12,040 nt of DNA from Fidelibacterota bacterium (GCA_003527965.1 DPVY01000117.1:1-12040); one strand, 5' to 3'; positions 1 through 6,300 are shown, counted from the stretch's first letter. The notes: generated from the sequence alone by a model not told the origin. A program made the numbers and translations.

Positions 1-598
1 CGCCGGCCGGATTGGTCAGTGGACCGAGGATGTTGAAAACCGTGCGAATGCCGAGTTGCTTTCGAGCCGCAATGACGTGTTTCATGGCTCCGTGCAATAA
101 TGGAGCAAATAGAAAACCGATGCCGATTTGGCGCAGGCAGTCTCCGATTTTTTCCGGAGTGATTTTCAGATTAATTCCGAGTTCTTCCAAAACATCAGCG
201 CTGCCGCAGGTGGACGAGACGGCCCGATTGCCGTGTTTGGCAACCTTTACGCCGGCACCGGCAACCACGAAAGCAGTCGCCGTTGAAATATTGAAAGTCT
301 TTGTATTACTGCCTCCCGTGCCGCAGGTGTCGACGATGGTTTCGTGATCGAAGTTAATATCTTCGCGATCGAGATTGATTTCGCCATGAGCTTCGATTCG
401 AACTGCTTTGGCTCGCATCACCCGGGCACAAGCCGTAATTTCAGCGACCGTCTCGCCTTTCATTCTGAGCGCAGTCAGAAATCCTGCAATCTGAGCATCG
501 GTACAACGACCGGTCATGATCTCTTCCATTACCGCCTCGGCTTCGGTTTCTTTAAGGTCAATTTTTTCAACTAATTTTGCAATTGCTTCGTTAATCAT
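1..598 (-). CDS. trpD: Anthranilate phosphoribosyltransferase TrpD (3' end outside window)
   Basis: Transfers the phosphoribosyl group of PRPP to anthranilate, the second committed step of tryptophan synthesis in the cytoplasm. Translating the minus strand from the ATG at 598 gives 199 codons before the window edge, about 60% of the usual ~340 residues. The family signatures are in order: the PRPP/Mg loop DTCGTGG at residues 90-96, NISTA at 103-107, KHGNR at 121-125, STCGSAD at 129-135 and the anthranilate-binding stretch FNILGPLTNP at 188-197. The usual Asp after GTGG is Ser97 here. The ATG overlaps the trpG stop (ATGA, 595-598), so the two genes are probably translationally coupled. Identification is very secure; only the C-terminus is unseen. 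Confidence 0.96.
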   Translation of the reverse strand, partial: MINEAIAKLVEKIDLKETEAEAVMEEIMTGRCTDAQIAGFLTALRMKGETVAEITACARVMRAKAVRIEAHGEINLDREDINFDHETIVDTCGTGGSNTKTFNISTATAFVVAGAGVKVAKHGNRAVSSTCGSADVLEELGINLKITPEKIGDCLRQIGIGFLFAPLLHGAMKHVIAARKQLGIRTVFNILGPLTNPAG

Positions 599-1167
599 GA
601 TATGATCTCCAATAAATTTTCGATTATTTGTCCTCCTTGCGGGGTCAGGATACTCTCAGGATGAAATTGAACGCCAAACAGGGGCAGCTTTCGATGCCGG
701 ACCGCCATGATAATCCCGTTAAATGTGGCGCTGGTCTCAAACTCTTCAGGCAGTTTTAATGCAGCAAGCGAATGATAACGGCCGACCTGGAGCGGATTTT
801 CAATATTTTTAAAAATACTCTTGCCGTCATGATAAATCATACTCGGTTTTCCGTGTATTATTTCACGGCAGGGCCCGACCTTGCCCCGGAAGGCTTCCAC
901 CAGGCACTGGTGACCCAGGCAAACCCCCAAAATAGGCAGCGTTTGATGATAACGCCGGATTAATTCCAGACAATTACCGGCATTTTGCGGTGTGGAGGGA
1001 CCGGGACTCAGGACGATGAGCTTCGGCTTAAAAACTTTGATCTGGGCTGAAATAATATCGATGGCGGTATTATTGCGAAATACCCGGACCGTACAATTCC
1101 GTTTGGCGAATTCATCGACCAGGTTAAAGGTGAAAGAATCAAAGTTATCAATAAACAGGATATTCAT
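595..1167 (-). CDS. trpG: Anthranilate synthase component II, glutamine amidotransferase TrpG
   Basis: Releases ammonia from glutamine and passes it to TrpE for anthranilate formation. The 190-residue product has the class I (triad) glutamine amidotransferase layout: N-terminal ILFIDNFDSFTFNL, oxyanion-loop PGP at 55-57, nucleophile Cys83 in GVCLGHQ, and His169 with Glu171 in FHPES. The frame stays open upstream to an ATG at 1203, but that would run into the trpE coding end and add 12 residues not typical of the family. The ATG at 1167 starts exactly at the conserved N-terminus and has an AAAGGG ribosome site 7 nt upstream, overlapping the trpE stop. It lies 11 nt after trpE and overlaps trpD by 4 nt. 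A PabA role (folate) is possible for such proteins, but the trpE/trpD context favours tryptophan synthesis. Confidence 0.95.
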   Translation of the reverse strand: MNILFIDNFDSFTFNLVDEFAKRNCTVRVFRNNTAIDIISAQIKVFKPKLIVLSPGPSTPQNAGNCLELIRRYHQTLPILGVCLGHQCLVEAFRGKVGPCREIIHGKPSMIYHDGKSIFKNIENPLQVGRYHSLAALKLPEEFETSATFNGIIMAVRHRKLPLFGVQFHPESILTPQGGQIIENLLEIIS

Positions 1168-1178
1168 AGGACAACCCT

Positions 1179-2762
1179 TTACGAGGCTAAAGCATGCAGA
1201 CATGCCATAGCTTTTTTTTCGGTTTCTTCAAATTCTTTTTCCGGATCTGAATCATAGACGATGCCGGCCCCGACTTTGATGTATGCGCGCCGGTTTTTAA
1301 AGCGGATTGACCGGATCAGGATACAAGAGTCAAAATCGCCGCTGGGTGTCAGATAGCCGACGGCTCCCCCGTAATACCCTCGTTTATCGGTTTCATATTT
1401 ACGCAGGAGCTTCATTGCTTCCACTTTCGGTGCTCCGGTGAGCGTGCCCATATTCATTGTCGCCAGGTAAGCGTGTAAAGCATCCAGATCTTTTCGGAGA
1501 ATCCCACTGACATTACTAACCAAATGTTGGACGTGGGAATATTTTTCGATAGCGAACGGTTCATCTACAAAACGACTGCCTGTTTCGGAAATCCGAGCAA
1601 TGTCGTTACGGGCCAGATCGATCAACATCGTATGCTCCGCCAATTCTTTAGGATCCAGTTTGAGCTCGATCTCGTAACGGGAATCAAGATCGGGATCAAC
1701 CTTTCCATCAATAATACCGCGTGGTTTGGTTCCTGCAATCGGGCGGATTTCCACGATTTTTTCCCGCTCTCCTTCTACTTTTAGAAACATTTCCGGACTG
1801 GAGCCAAGAAGCGTGCCGATTCCGTTGTTGATATAAAACATATATGGACTTGGATTTAATCGGCGTAGTTTTGTGTAAACTTCATATTGTGGTAAGGTAT
1901 TCTCCGCAATGATGGTTCTGGACAGGACAATCTGGAAAACATCTCCATTAACAATATGTTTTTTCAGTCTTTTAACTTTATCGATGTATATTGATTTTGG
2001 AGTATCGGTAACAATTTTAGGGCAAGGGGGCTTTTTAACTTCATCGGGGATAAAGGCTTGCTGCAGGTATTCTTCATAAGAATTCATCTTCTTAATACAA
2101 TCGACATAAGTTTGATCCCTGTCCTGATCGGTAATCAAAGCATTTGCGATGAAGTACATTTTTGCCCGGCTATGATCTATGAGGAAAAGATTGTCCACGT
2201 AGTAAAGTTCATAATCCGGATCACCGATCATATCGGCATCATTGGCTGGAAGATCTTCAAATTGATCGATAAAATCATAAGCAATAGCGCCAAACAACCC
2301 GGCATACTGGATAAAAGATTTTGAAAGAGGTTTAAATTTAAAAGCAACTGCCCGGATGATGTCCATATGAGTGCGTAGTTTTAGCCGTTCGTTTTCATCC
2401 ACAAACTTCCGGACGGGGTTCAAAAATCCCCTGATTGTGTCCTTACCGACTATCAATTCATTACAGAAATGAAGGTCCGCCTCGAGTTTATGAAGAAACT
2501 TTTGACCGAGACTGTTAAGGGCTCTGATGCTAAATTTCGCGCCCTTGCCGGATAATTTCAGGCACGGATCCGCAGTACCCAGGCTGCGCTCTCCGTATTT
2601 AGTGATAATGTCGGCTGATTCCAGCAAGATGCAATTTTGCTTGCGCCCGTGATCCGATATTTTTGCGAAATATTCCACCGGATCGGGCACAATATCAAAC
2701 TCCCGGTAGAGGGTTACCATTTCTCCCGGCTGTGCGTTTAAGATTTTCTGATAATCATTCAT
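1179..2762 (-). CDS. trpE: Anthranilate synthase component I TrpE
   Basis: Converts chorismate and ammonia to anthranilate, the entry reaction of tryptophan synthesis, in complex with TrpG. It has 527 residues, close to the enterobacterial length. The chorismate-binding domain shows PIAGTKPRG (341-349), DLARND (382-387), HLVSNVSG (413-420), GTLTGAPKV (439-447), YYGGAVGY (463-470) and GAGIVYDS (498-505). The tryptophan feedback-inhibition elements known from enteric TrpE are intact: LLES at 46-49 and NPSPYMFY at 303-310. By eye the whole protein resembles the E. coli type. The ATG at 2762 follows an AGGA with about 4 nt spacing. Expression is probably controlled by the attenuator just upstream, so both enzyme activity and transcription would respond to tryptophan. 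Confidence 0.97.
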   Translation of the reverse strand: MNDYQKILNAQPGEMVTLYREFDIVPDPVEYFAKISDHGRKQNCILLESADIITKYGERSLGTADPCLKLSGKGAKFSIRALNSLGQKFLHKLEADLHFCNELIVGKDTIRGFLNPVRKFVDENERLKLRTHMDIIRAVAFKFKPLSKSFIQYAGLFGAIAYDFIDQFEDLPANDADMIGDPDYELYYVDNLFLIDHSRAKMYFIANALITDQDRDQTYVDCIKKMNSYEEYLQQAFIPDEVKKPPCPKIVTDTPKSIYIDKVKRLKKHIVNGDVFQIVLSRTIIAENTLPQYEVYTKLRRLNPSPYMFYINNGIGTLLGSSPEMFLKVEGEREKIVEIRPIAGTKPRGIIDGKVDPDLDSRYEIELKLDPKELAEHTMLIDLARNDIARISETGSRFVDEPFAIEKYSHVQHLVSNVSGILRKDLDALHAYLATMNMGTLTGAPKVEAMKLLRKYETDKRGYYGGAVGYLTPSGDFDSCILIRSIRFKNRRAYIKVGAGIVYDSDPEKEFEETEKKAMACLHALAS

Positions 2763-2800
2763 GGGTTCCTGACTGCTATTGATTTATTAAAACAATAAAT

Positions 2801-2826
2801 AAAAAAGCCGGCCCTTTCAGGTCGGC
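2801..2826 (-). terminator. trp attenuator terminator (3:4 hairpin)
   Basis: On the minus strand GCCGACC (2826-2820) pairs with GGCCGGC (2813-2807) around the 6-nt loop TGAAAG. That is six G-C pairs and one A/C mismatch, followed at once by six T's (2806-2801) and a T-rich tail. This is a standard intrinsic terminator, 38 nt before the trpE start and after the Trp-rich leader frame. Its 5' arm is also part of the competing antiterminator, which makes it conditional rather than constitutive. Confidence 0.88.
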
Positions 2827-2888
2827 GGTCTATTCTACTATTAAAAATTTCGATTAATTTATTAAGAAGATCGGCGAACCTGAACGGG
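2812..2888 (-). promoter_or_regulatory. trp antiterminator (2:3 helix)
   Basis: The minus-strand segment CCCGTTCAGGTT (2888-2877) pairs with GACCTGAAAGGG (2823-2812) in 11 of 12 positions, counting one T/G wobble; the exception is one G/A mismatch. The downstream arm overlaps both the 5' arm (2826-2820) and the loop of the terminator, so the two structures cannot coexist. The upstream arm starts 13 nt after the last leader Trp codon, close enough for a ribosome stalled there to leave it free. The expected logic is: low charged tRNA-Trp, stalled ribosome, 2:3 helix, read-through into trpE. Pairings were found by eye; folding energies were not computed. Confidence 0.82.
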
Positions 2889-2946
2889 CGTGACTATTAT
2901 GCCACCACCAAAAATTATTATTGATATGTTTCGAGTTCGCTTTCAT
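2854..2946 (-). CDS. trpL: trp operon leader peptide with Trp-Trp-Trp
   Basis: A 30-codon frame, ATG at 2946 to TAA at 2854, beginning MKANSKHINNNF and continuing WWWHNSHA. Three tandem TGG codons at 2910-2902 (residues 13-15) are a striking concentration of the rarest amino acid. They sit upstream of the competing helices and the terminator before trpE, which is the defining pattern of a ribosome-sensed attenuator. The peptide probably has no function beyond its translation. No Shine-Dalgarno is visible before the ATG. The frame runs through the antiterminator's upstream arm and stops between that arm and the terminator, later than in the E. coli leader. It was found by reading the minus strand, since it is too short for usual gene finding. 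Confidence 0.85.
   Translation of the reverse strand: MKANSKHINNNFWWWHNSHARSGSPIFLIN
2874..2940 (-). promoter_or_regulatory. trp leader protector helix (1:2)
   Basis: GCGAACT (2940-2934, leader codons 3-5) pairs with GGTTCGC (2880-2874) over seven positions, the last being a T/G wobble. The Trp codons lie in the intervening loop. The downstream arm overlaps the antiterminator arm at 2877-2880, so forming this helix would block antitermination and favour termination. It would form when no ribosome has started on the leader. The helix is short and its loop is long (53 nt), so it is less certain than the other two. Confidence 0.55.
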
Positions 2947-2953
2947 TACTATT

Positions 2954-2981
2954 AATATAAGTGAAAGAAATTTAAAAACAA
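2954..2981 (-). promoter_or_regulatory. Candidate proximal trp promoter
   Basis: TTGTTT (2981-2976), a 16-nt spacer and TATATT (2959-2954) resemble a sigma-70 promoter, with a good -10 and a weak -35. Transcription from it would begin at or next to the leader ATG at 2946, giving a leaderless message. That fits the absence of a ribosome site there. Surrounding DNA is AT-rich, so a chance match is possible. Confidence 0.35.
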
Positions 2982-3045
2982 AAATATTTGTATCGTTGAA
3001 GTCGGCGAAAACGGGATTGTCTCAGAGATGTATTCGACATGGGCA

Positions 3046-3059
3046 GACTCTATATAGTC
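3046..3059. promoter_or_regulatory. Imperfect palindrome, possible operator
   Basis: GACTCTATATAGTC matches its own reverse complement in 12 of 14 positions. It lies just downstream of the distal trp -10 candidate, over the expected transcription start, which is a common operator position. It does not obviously match the known TrpR operator, and the AT core can also arise by chance. Confidence 0.25.
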
Positions 3060-3061
3060 GC

Positions 3062-3091
3062 TTGATATTTCTTTTTATAGAGAGGTGTCAA
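3062..3091 (-). promoter_or_regulatory. Candidate distal trp promoter with consensus -35
   Basis: A perfect TTGACA (3091-3086) is followed after 18 nt by TATCAA (3067-3062), which matches four of six -10 bases. Transcription would begin near 3055, about 110 nt before the leader peptide. It is an alternative to, or a partner of, the proximal candidate; the sequence alone cannot decide. Confidence 0.3.
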
Positions 3092-3107
3092 AATGCCCGG
3101 GTTTGAC
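3087..3107. repeat. Inverted repeat GTCAAA/TTTGAC in the divergent region
   Basis: GTCAAA (3087-3092) and TTTGAC (3102-3107) are perfect inverted copies around a 9-nt centre. Each arm contains TTGAC on the outward strand, so they look like back-to-back -35 elements for trp (minus) and uppP (plus), or a dimeric regulator site. The plus-strand partner at the expected -10 distance (TAACAG, 3126-3131) is poor. The rest of the 503-bp gap between trpE and uppP, outside the leader elements, shows no gene. Confidence 0.35.
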
Positions 3108-3265
3108 TTTTAGCACTTATTTTCGTAACAGCAGAATTTATTCTTTTATTTATTAGAAATATTTTGTAAATAATGACGTATAAACTTGCTACTCGTTACA
3201 ACAATAAACTCCAACTTGCCAGAAACAGCCGGCGAAATTAAATTTGAGGAGATTTTTATAAAATT

Positions 3266-4072
3266 ATGGGCTACATCGACGCAATAATATTAGGCACCGT
3301 CCAGGGTTTAACGGAATTTCTGCCGATCAGCAGTTCCGGACATCTCGTTATTTTCCAGAATCTCCTGGGAATAAAAACCGAAAGCATCGCTTTCGAAATC
3401 TTTGTTCACTTCGGAACTTTGTTAAGCATTGTAGCCGTTTATTACAATGATCTCTGGAAAATGATCACCGGTTTTTTCAAAGGTATCGGTACGAAAGGAA
3501 TTAAAAACAGCTTTGCAAAAGATGATTATTTTCGCCTGGCTGTTTTTGTCATTATCGGTACTATTCCGGCTGCCCTTGCGGGGTTTTTCCTCGAAGACTT
3601 CTTCGTGTCTATTTTTCATAATGTTCATCTTGTCGGAATTACACTGATGATTACCGGCTTAATTATTCTGGCAACCCGCTGGGCTCCTAGAACAGAGCGG
3701 GCATTAACGTCGGGGAAATCGTTTCTCGTTGGTGTTGCTCAATCCATAGCTATTCTGCCGGGTATTTCCCGCTCCGGCTTTACCATCAGTAGCGCCCTGT
3801 TTTTGGGAATATCCCGTGAGAATGCCGCCCGTTTCTCTTTTTTACTGGCAGTTCCGGTTATTCTCGGCGCCACCCTGCTGCATATTGTCGATTTAGTGTC
3901 AAACGGTATTCCGGGAATAAGCATCGGCGTTATGTTGACCGGCTTCATTTTTTCCTTTAGTGTGGGATATATAGCGATACGGCTCCTGCTGTCAGTGTTA
4001 AAAAGCGGAAAATTCGGCTGGTTTGCGCCCTACTGTTTTTTAGCCGGAGCTGTTGTGTTAATATTTCTTTAA
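3266..4072 (+). CDS. uppP: Undecaprenyl-diphosphate phosphatase UppP (BacA family)
   Basis: Removes a phosphate from undecaprenyl diphosphate at the cytoplasmic membrane, regenerating the lipid carrier for peptidoglycan and surface polysaccharides; overexpression classically gives bacitracin resistance. The 268-residue product is very hydrophobic with about eight membrane segments and matches the family length. The two active-site motifs are present: the (E/Q)xxxE element as Gln13-x3-Glu17 in VQGLTEFLPISSSGH, and PGISRSGFT at 165-173 with Arg169. SFLLAVPVILGA at 191-202 is also typical. A strong GAGGAG lies at 3246-3251, but the gap to the ATG is 14 nt, longer than usual; no ATG, GTG or TTG lies in frame closer. 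holA follows after 23 nt, suggesting an operon. Confidence 0.96.
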   Translation: MGYIDAIILGTVQGLTEFLPISSSGHLVIFQNLLGIKTESIAFEIFVHFGTLLSIVAVYYNDLWKMITGFFKGIGTKGIKNSFAKDDYFRLAVFVIIGTIPAALAGFFLEDFFVSIFHNVHLVGITLMITGLIILATRWAPRTERALTSGKSFLVGVAQSIAILPGISRSGFTISSALFLGISRENAARFSFLLAVPVILGATLLHIVDLVSNGIPGISIGVMLTGFIFSFSVGYIAIRLLLSVLKSGKFGWFAPYCFLAGAVVLIFL

Positions 4073-4095
4073 TGTCAAGGTGATTGGATATATTT

Positions 4096-5073
4096 ATGGC
4101 ATTCATTCTCGATGACCTGAAAAAGATAGATAAAGGACAACTCTCATCCGTATATCTTCTATATGGAGACGACTTTTATCTCGAGGAGGAGGTCATTAAC
4201 ACCCTGGTCGAAGTTTTTTCCCGCAGTGAAAAATCCCAGACCGAAAAAATAATCTTTTATGGCGATGAAAATCCCAATGAGGCTTTCATCCAAAGCTTAT
4301 CCAATCTGGGTATGTTTGCAACGCGCCGGATTATTATATATAAAAATATCTCAAAGCTGACCGCCGGCGCCCGCAAACAGTTACTCCGATATATTAAACG
4401 ACCGGAAGCTACGACTCTTTTGATTCTGTCTGCGGCGGGCAATAAAAAATCAAGTTTTTTCGATTCGATCAAAAAACAACCGGCTGTAAAAATTGTGTCT
4501 ATCTGGTCTCCGAAACTTGTCGATTTCCCGGCAATAATACAACGCCGGTTAACGAAAGAGGGCTATCAAATTGATTCCGAAGCTCTCGGTATGCTGGCGC
4601 TGTCAACCAATGATTCACTGGGTCACGCATTTTCTGAAATTGAAAAAATAATGGTATTCGTTGGTGACAAGAAACAGATTACGCCGGAGGACGTCCGGAC
4701 CGTAGTGGGGGGTGAAAAAAAATATCAAATGTCCGATTTTGTTAAGGCTGTTGCCGAAAAGGATTTATATCGATCGATCCAGATCTGTATGGCTTTGATC
4801 GAAACCGGAAGTAAAACACCTTATTTTATTTCAGCGCTTTACTCATTTTTTGTAAATGTTTGGGCATTTCCCCAGATTCACCAGGGTGTGAAAAACGCCT
4901 ACTACCCATTAGAACAGCGCCGTCAGGAATACCAAAAAGCATACGATAAATATGGATCTCACGACTTCAGGCAACTGTTTAAGCTCCTGCTGGAAGTTGA
5001 TGCTCAAGCGAAATCTGTAAGCCTAAATACCAAAGAATTAATGATTCCATTGATATATCACCTAATAAAATGA
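4096..5073 (+). CDS. holA: DNA polymerase III delta subunit HolA
   Basis: The delta subunit of the clamp loader opens the beta sliding clamp for loading at primed DNA. The product (325 residues from this ATG) has the family N-terminus, with SSVYLLYGDDFYLEEEVI in place of the Walker A loop of true ATPases. It continues with the delta-type AAA fold (RRIIIYKNIS; LLILSAAGNKKSSFFD) and the C-terminal collar-type helices ending LNTKELMIPLIYHLIK. Length agrees with the usual ~330-340. The frame extends to a TTG at 4084, but that abuts the AAGG at 4077-4080 with too little room. The ATG at 4096 begins MAFILDD and is preferred. It lies between uppP and a sigma factor gene and is probably co-transcribed with both. 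Confidence 0.9.
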   Translation: MAFILDDLKKIDKGQLSSVYLLYGDDFYLEEEVINTLVEVFSRSEKSQTEKIIFYGDENPNEAFIQSLSNLGMFATRRIIIYKNISKLTAGARKQLLRYIKRPEATTLLILSAAGNKKSSFFDSIKKQPAVKIVSIWSPKLVDFPAIIQRRLTKEGYQIDSEALGMLALSTNDSLGHAFSEIEKIMVFVGDKKQITPEDVRTVVGGEKKYQMSDFVKAVAEKDLYRSIQICMALIETGSKTPYFISALYSFFVNVWAFPQIHQGVKNAYYPLEQRRQEYQKAYDKYGSHDFRQLFKLLLEVDAQAKSVSLNTKELMIPLIYHLIK

Positions 5074-5085
5074 TAAATTAAGACA

Positions 5086-5664
5086 ATGAAAGATAGTTAT
5101 AAAATTAGCGATGAAGAGTTAATCCGCAGATTTCAAGCCGGTGATGAAGCCGCCTTTGAGGAAATAGTGCACCGCTATTCCAATCGGCTAATGAATTTTG
5201 CTTATCGTTTTGTTTTCGATATGGAGGAGGCTGAAGATATTGTCCAGGACACGTTTCTAAAAGTCTACCAAAATCGTTTTGCCTACAAGGAAATCGCTAA
5301 ATTTTCCACCTGGATATATACAATCACAGCCAATCTTTCAAAAACAATTTTAAGAAAAAGACGTAATCGAAAACTGTTCTCTTTTTCCCGTTTGGGACCA
5401 AATGACAAGGATATGGATTACCCCTCAAAAGACCGGACGCCGCTGTCGCATATTGAAGAAAAATTTAATAAGCACACAATCCAGAAAGCAATTTTAAGAT
5501 TACCGGAACATTTTCGTACGACAATCATTTTAAGAGATATTCAGGAACTTTCGTATGAAGAAATTAGTAATATCATTAACGCGCCTTTAGGAACTGTGAA
5601 ATCCAGAATTAATCGTGCCCGTCTAAGATTACAGGAAGAACTTCAAGAGTTGAGAGGAGAATAA
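5086..5664 (+). CDS. ECF-type RNA polymerase sigma factor (RpoE-like)
   Basis: A 192-residue sigma factor of the extracytoplasmic-function group, which redirects RNA polymerase in response to envelope or other external stress. Sigma-2 spans roughly residues 10-85, with AGDEAAFEEIVHRY, the DIVQDTFLKVYQN core-binding helix and FSTWIYTITANL for -10 recognition. A basic linker follows, then sigma-4 at about 128-185, with LPEHFRTTIILRDIQELSYE and the helix-turn-helix APLGTVKSRINRARLRL. Regions 1 and 3 are absent, as expected for ECF factors. It starts 12 nt after holA with only a weak ribosome site, and the putative anti-sigma gene follows after 29 nt. Almost no space remains upstream for its own promoter. 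Confidence 0.94.
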   Translation: MKDSYKISDEELIRRFQAGDEAAFEEIVHRYSNRLMNFAYRFVFDMEEAEDIVQDTFLKVYQNRFAYKEIAKFSTWIYTITANLSKTILRKRRNRKLFSFSRLGPNDKDMDYPSKDRTPLSHIEEKFNKHTIQKAILRLPEHFRTTIILRDIQELSYEEISNIINAPLGTVKSRINRARLRLQEELQELRGE

Positions 5665-5693
5665 GTAAAACAATTTGTTAACCCTGAGGGAAT

Positions 5694-6266
5694 ATGATCA
5701 GTTGCTATCAATTTAAAACCTTCATGTCCGGCTATATCGATAAAGATATATCCTTTCAAAAACGCAAATGTTTTGAAGAACATCTGGATGCCTGTCCACA
5801 ATGCCAAAAACTGTACCGTTCCATCGTTGCTACAAAAACAAATATGGCTAATTTTCCCGAAGTTAGCGTCAGTGAAAATTTCTTAAACAACCTTCAAAAT
5901 AAAATTCTTGCCGAGCGGAATGCCCGGATTCAAGCCGGCACGTCCAGGGGATTTGCTCTGAAACGGATACCCTCTTTTGCTTATGGATTTACCGCGGCTC
6001 TTCTGGCTGTCATTATTGGCTTTTACATGTTGGAGTTTCAGCCAAATACCCGTCCCCCGCAGACGCCGCCCAAACTTGTTCAGGAGAAAATCCGACCCAA
6101 ACCGTCAATCCCAAATTACGAACAGTCAAATCCGGCAATGACGACTCCGGGGCAATTGGCTAATTCCGAGAGTGCCCGGGATTCCATAGCCGATACTCCT
6201 GAGCCGTCTCATAACATTGATCCCAACTTTCAGAATAAAATAAAAACCGTTAAGAAAGCATATTAA
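5694..6266 (+). CDS. Zinc-finger anti-sigma factor with one membrane segment
   Basis: Probably binds and holds the adjacent ECF sigma factor at the membrane until a signal triggers release. The 190-residue product has the ZAS motif His30-x3-Cys34-x2-Cys37 (HLDACPQC), with Cys4 and Cys26 nearby. A single hydrophobic segment at about 94-114 follows (FAYGFTAALLAVIIGFYM). The tail of about 75 residues is Pro- and Asn-rich, presumably periplasmic, and ends in KIKTVKKAY. The region beyond the zinc finger resembles no specific sensor domain I can name. The ATG follows GAGGG with a short 3-nt gap. The pairing is inferred from adjacency and the motif. Confidence 0.88.
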   Translation: MISCYQFKTFMSGYIDKDISFQKRKCFEEHLDACPQCQKLYRSIVATKTNMANFPEVSVSENFLNNLQNKILAERNARIQAGTSRGFALKRIPSFAYGFTAALLAVIIGFYMLEFQPNTRPPQTPPKLVQEKIRPKPSIPNYEQSNPAMTTPGQLANSESARDSIADTPEPSHNIDPNFQNKIKTVKKAY

Positions 6267-6279
6267 TGGTTTAACGGTT
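6245..6279 (+). repeat. Inverted repeat spanning the anti-sigma stop codon
   Basis: AACCGTTAA (6245-6253) and TTAACGGTT (6271-6279) are perfect inverted copies, 9 bp, separated by 17 nt that contain the stop codon of the anti-sigma gene. RNA from either strand could form a hairpin. No T-run follows on either strand, so it is not a convincing intrinsic terminator; it may protect the 3' end or aid Rho-dependent ending. Confidence 0.45.
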
Positions 6280-6300
6280 GAATTAGTTGAATTAGTTGAA
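6278..6300 (+). repeat. 9-bp tandem repeat (TTGAATTAG)
   Basis: Two full units of TTGAATTAG (6278-6286, 6287-6295) are followed by a partial third (TTGAA, 6296-6300). The repeat starts within the last bases of the preceding inverted repeat. It is short and outside any gene; copy number could vary by slippage. Confidence 0.6.

Noticed and set aside
1168..1203. Upstream trpG start at 1203
   Set aside because: It would overlap trpE by 25 nt and add 12 residues before the conserved N-terminus; the ATG at 1167 has a proper ribosome site.
2763..2946. T-box riboswitch as the trp control element
   Set aside because: I found no T-box sequence or specifier-loop layout. The tandem Trp codons and three competing helices explain the region better.
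2921..3106. Plus-strand 61-codon open frame over the trp leader
   Set aside because: It has no ribosome site and low-complexity AT-rich translation, and it lies antisense to the well-supported leader peptide.
3179..3184. TATAAA as the uppP -10 box
   Set aside because: No acceptable -35 lies 16-18 nt upstream, and the region is AT-rich enough for chance matches.
3422..3948. Minus-strand open frames inside uppP
   Set aside because: Shadows of a strongly conserved plus-strand gene; no family features.
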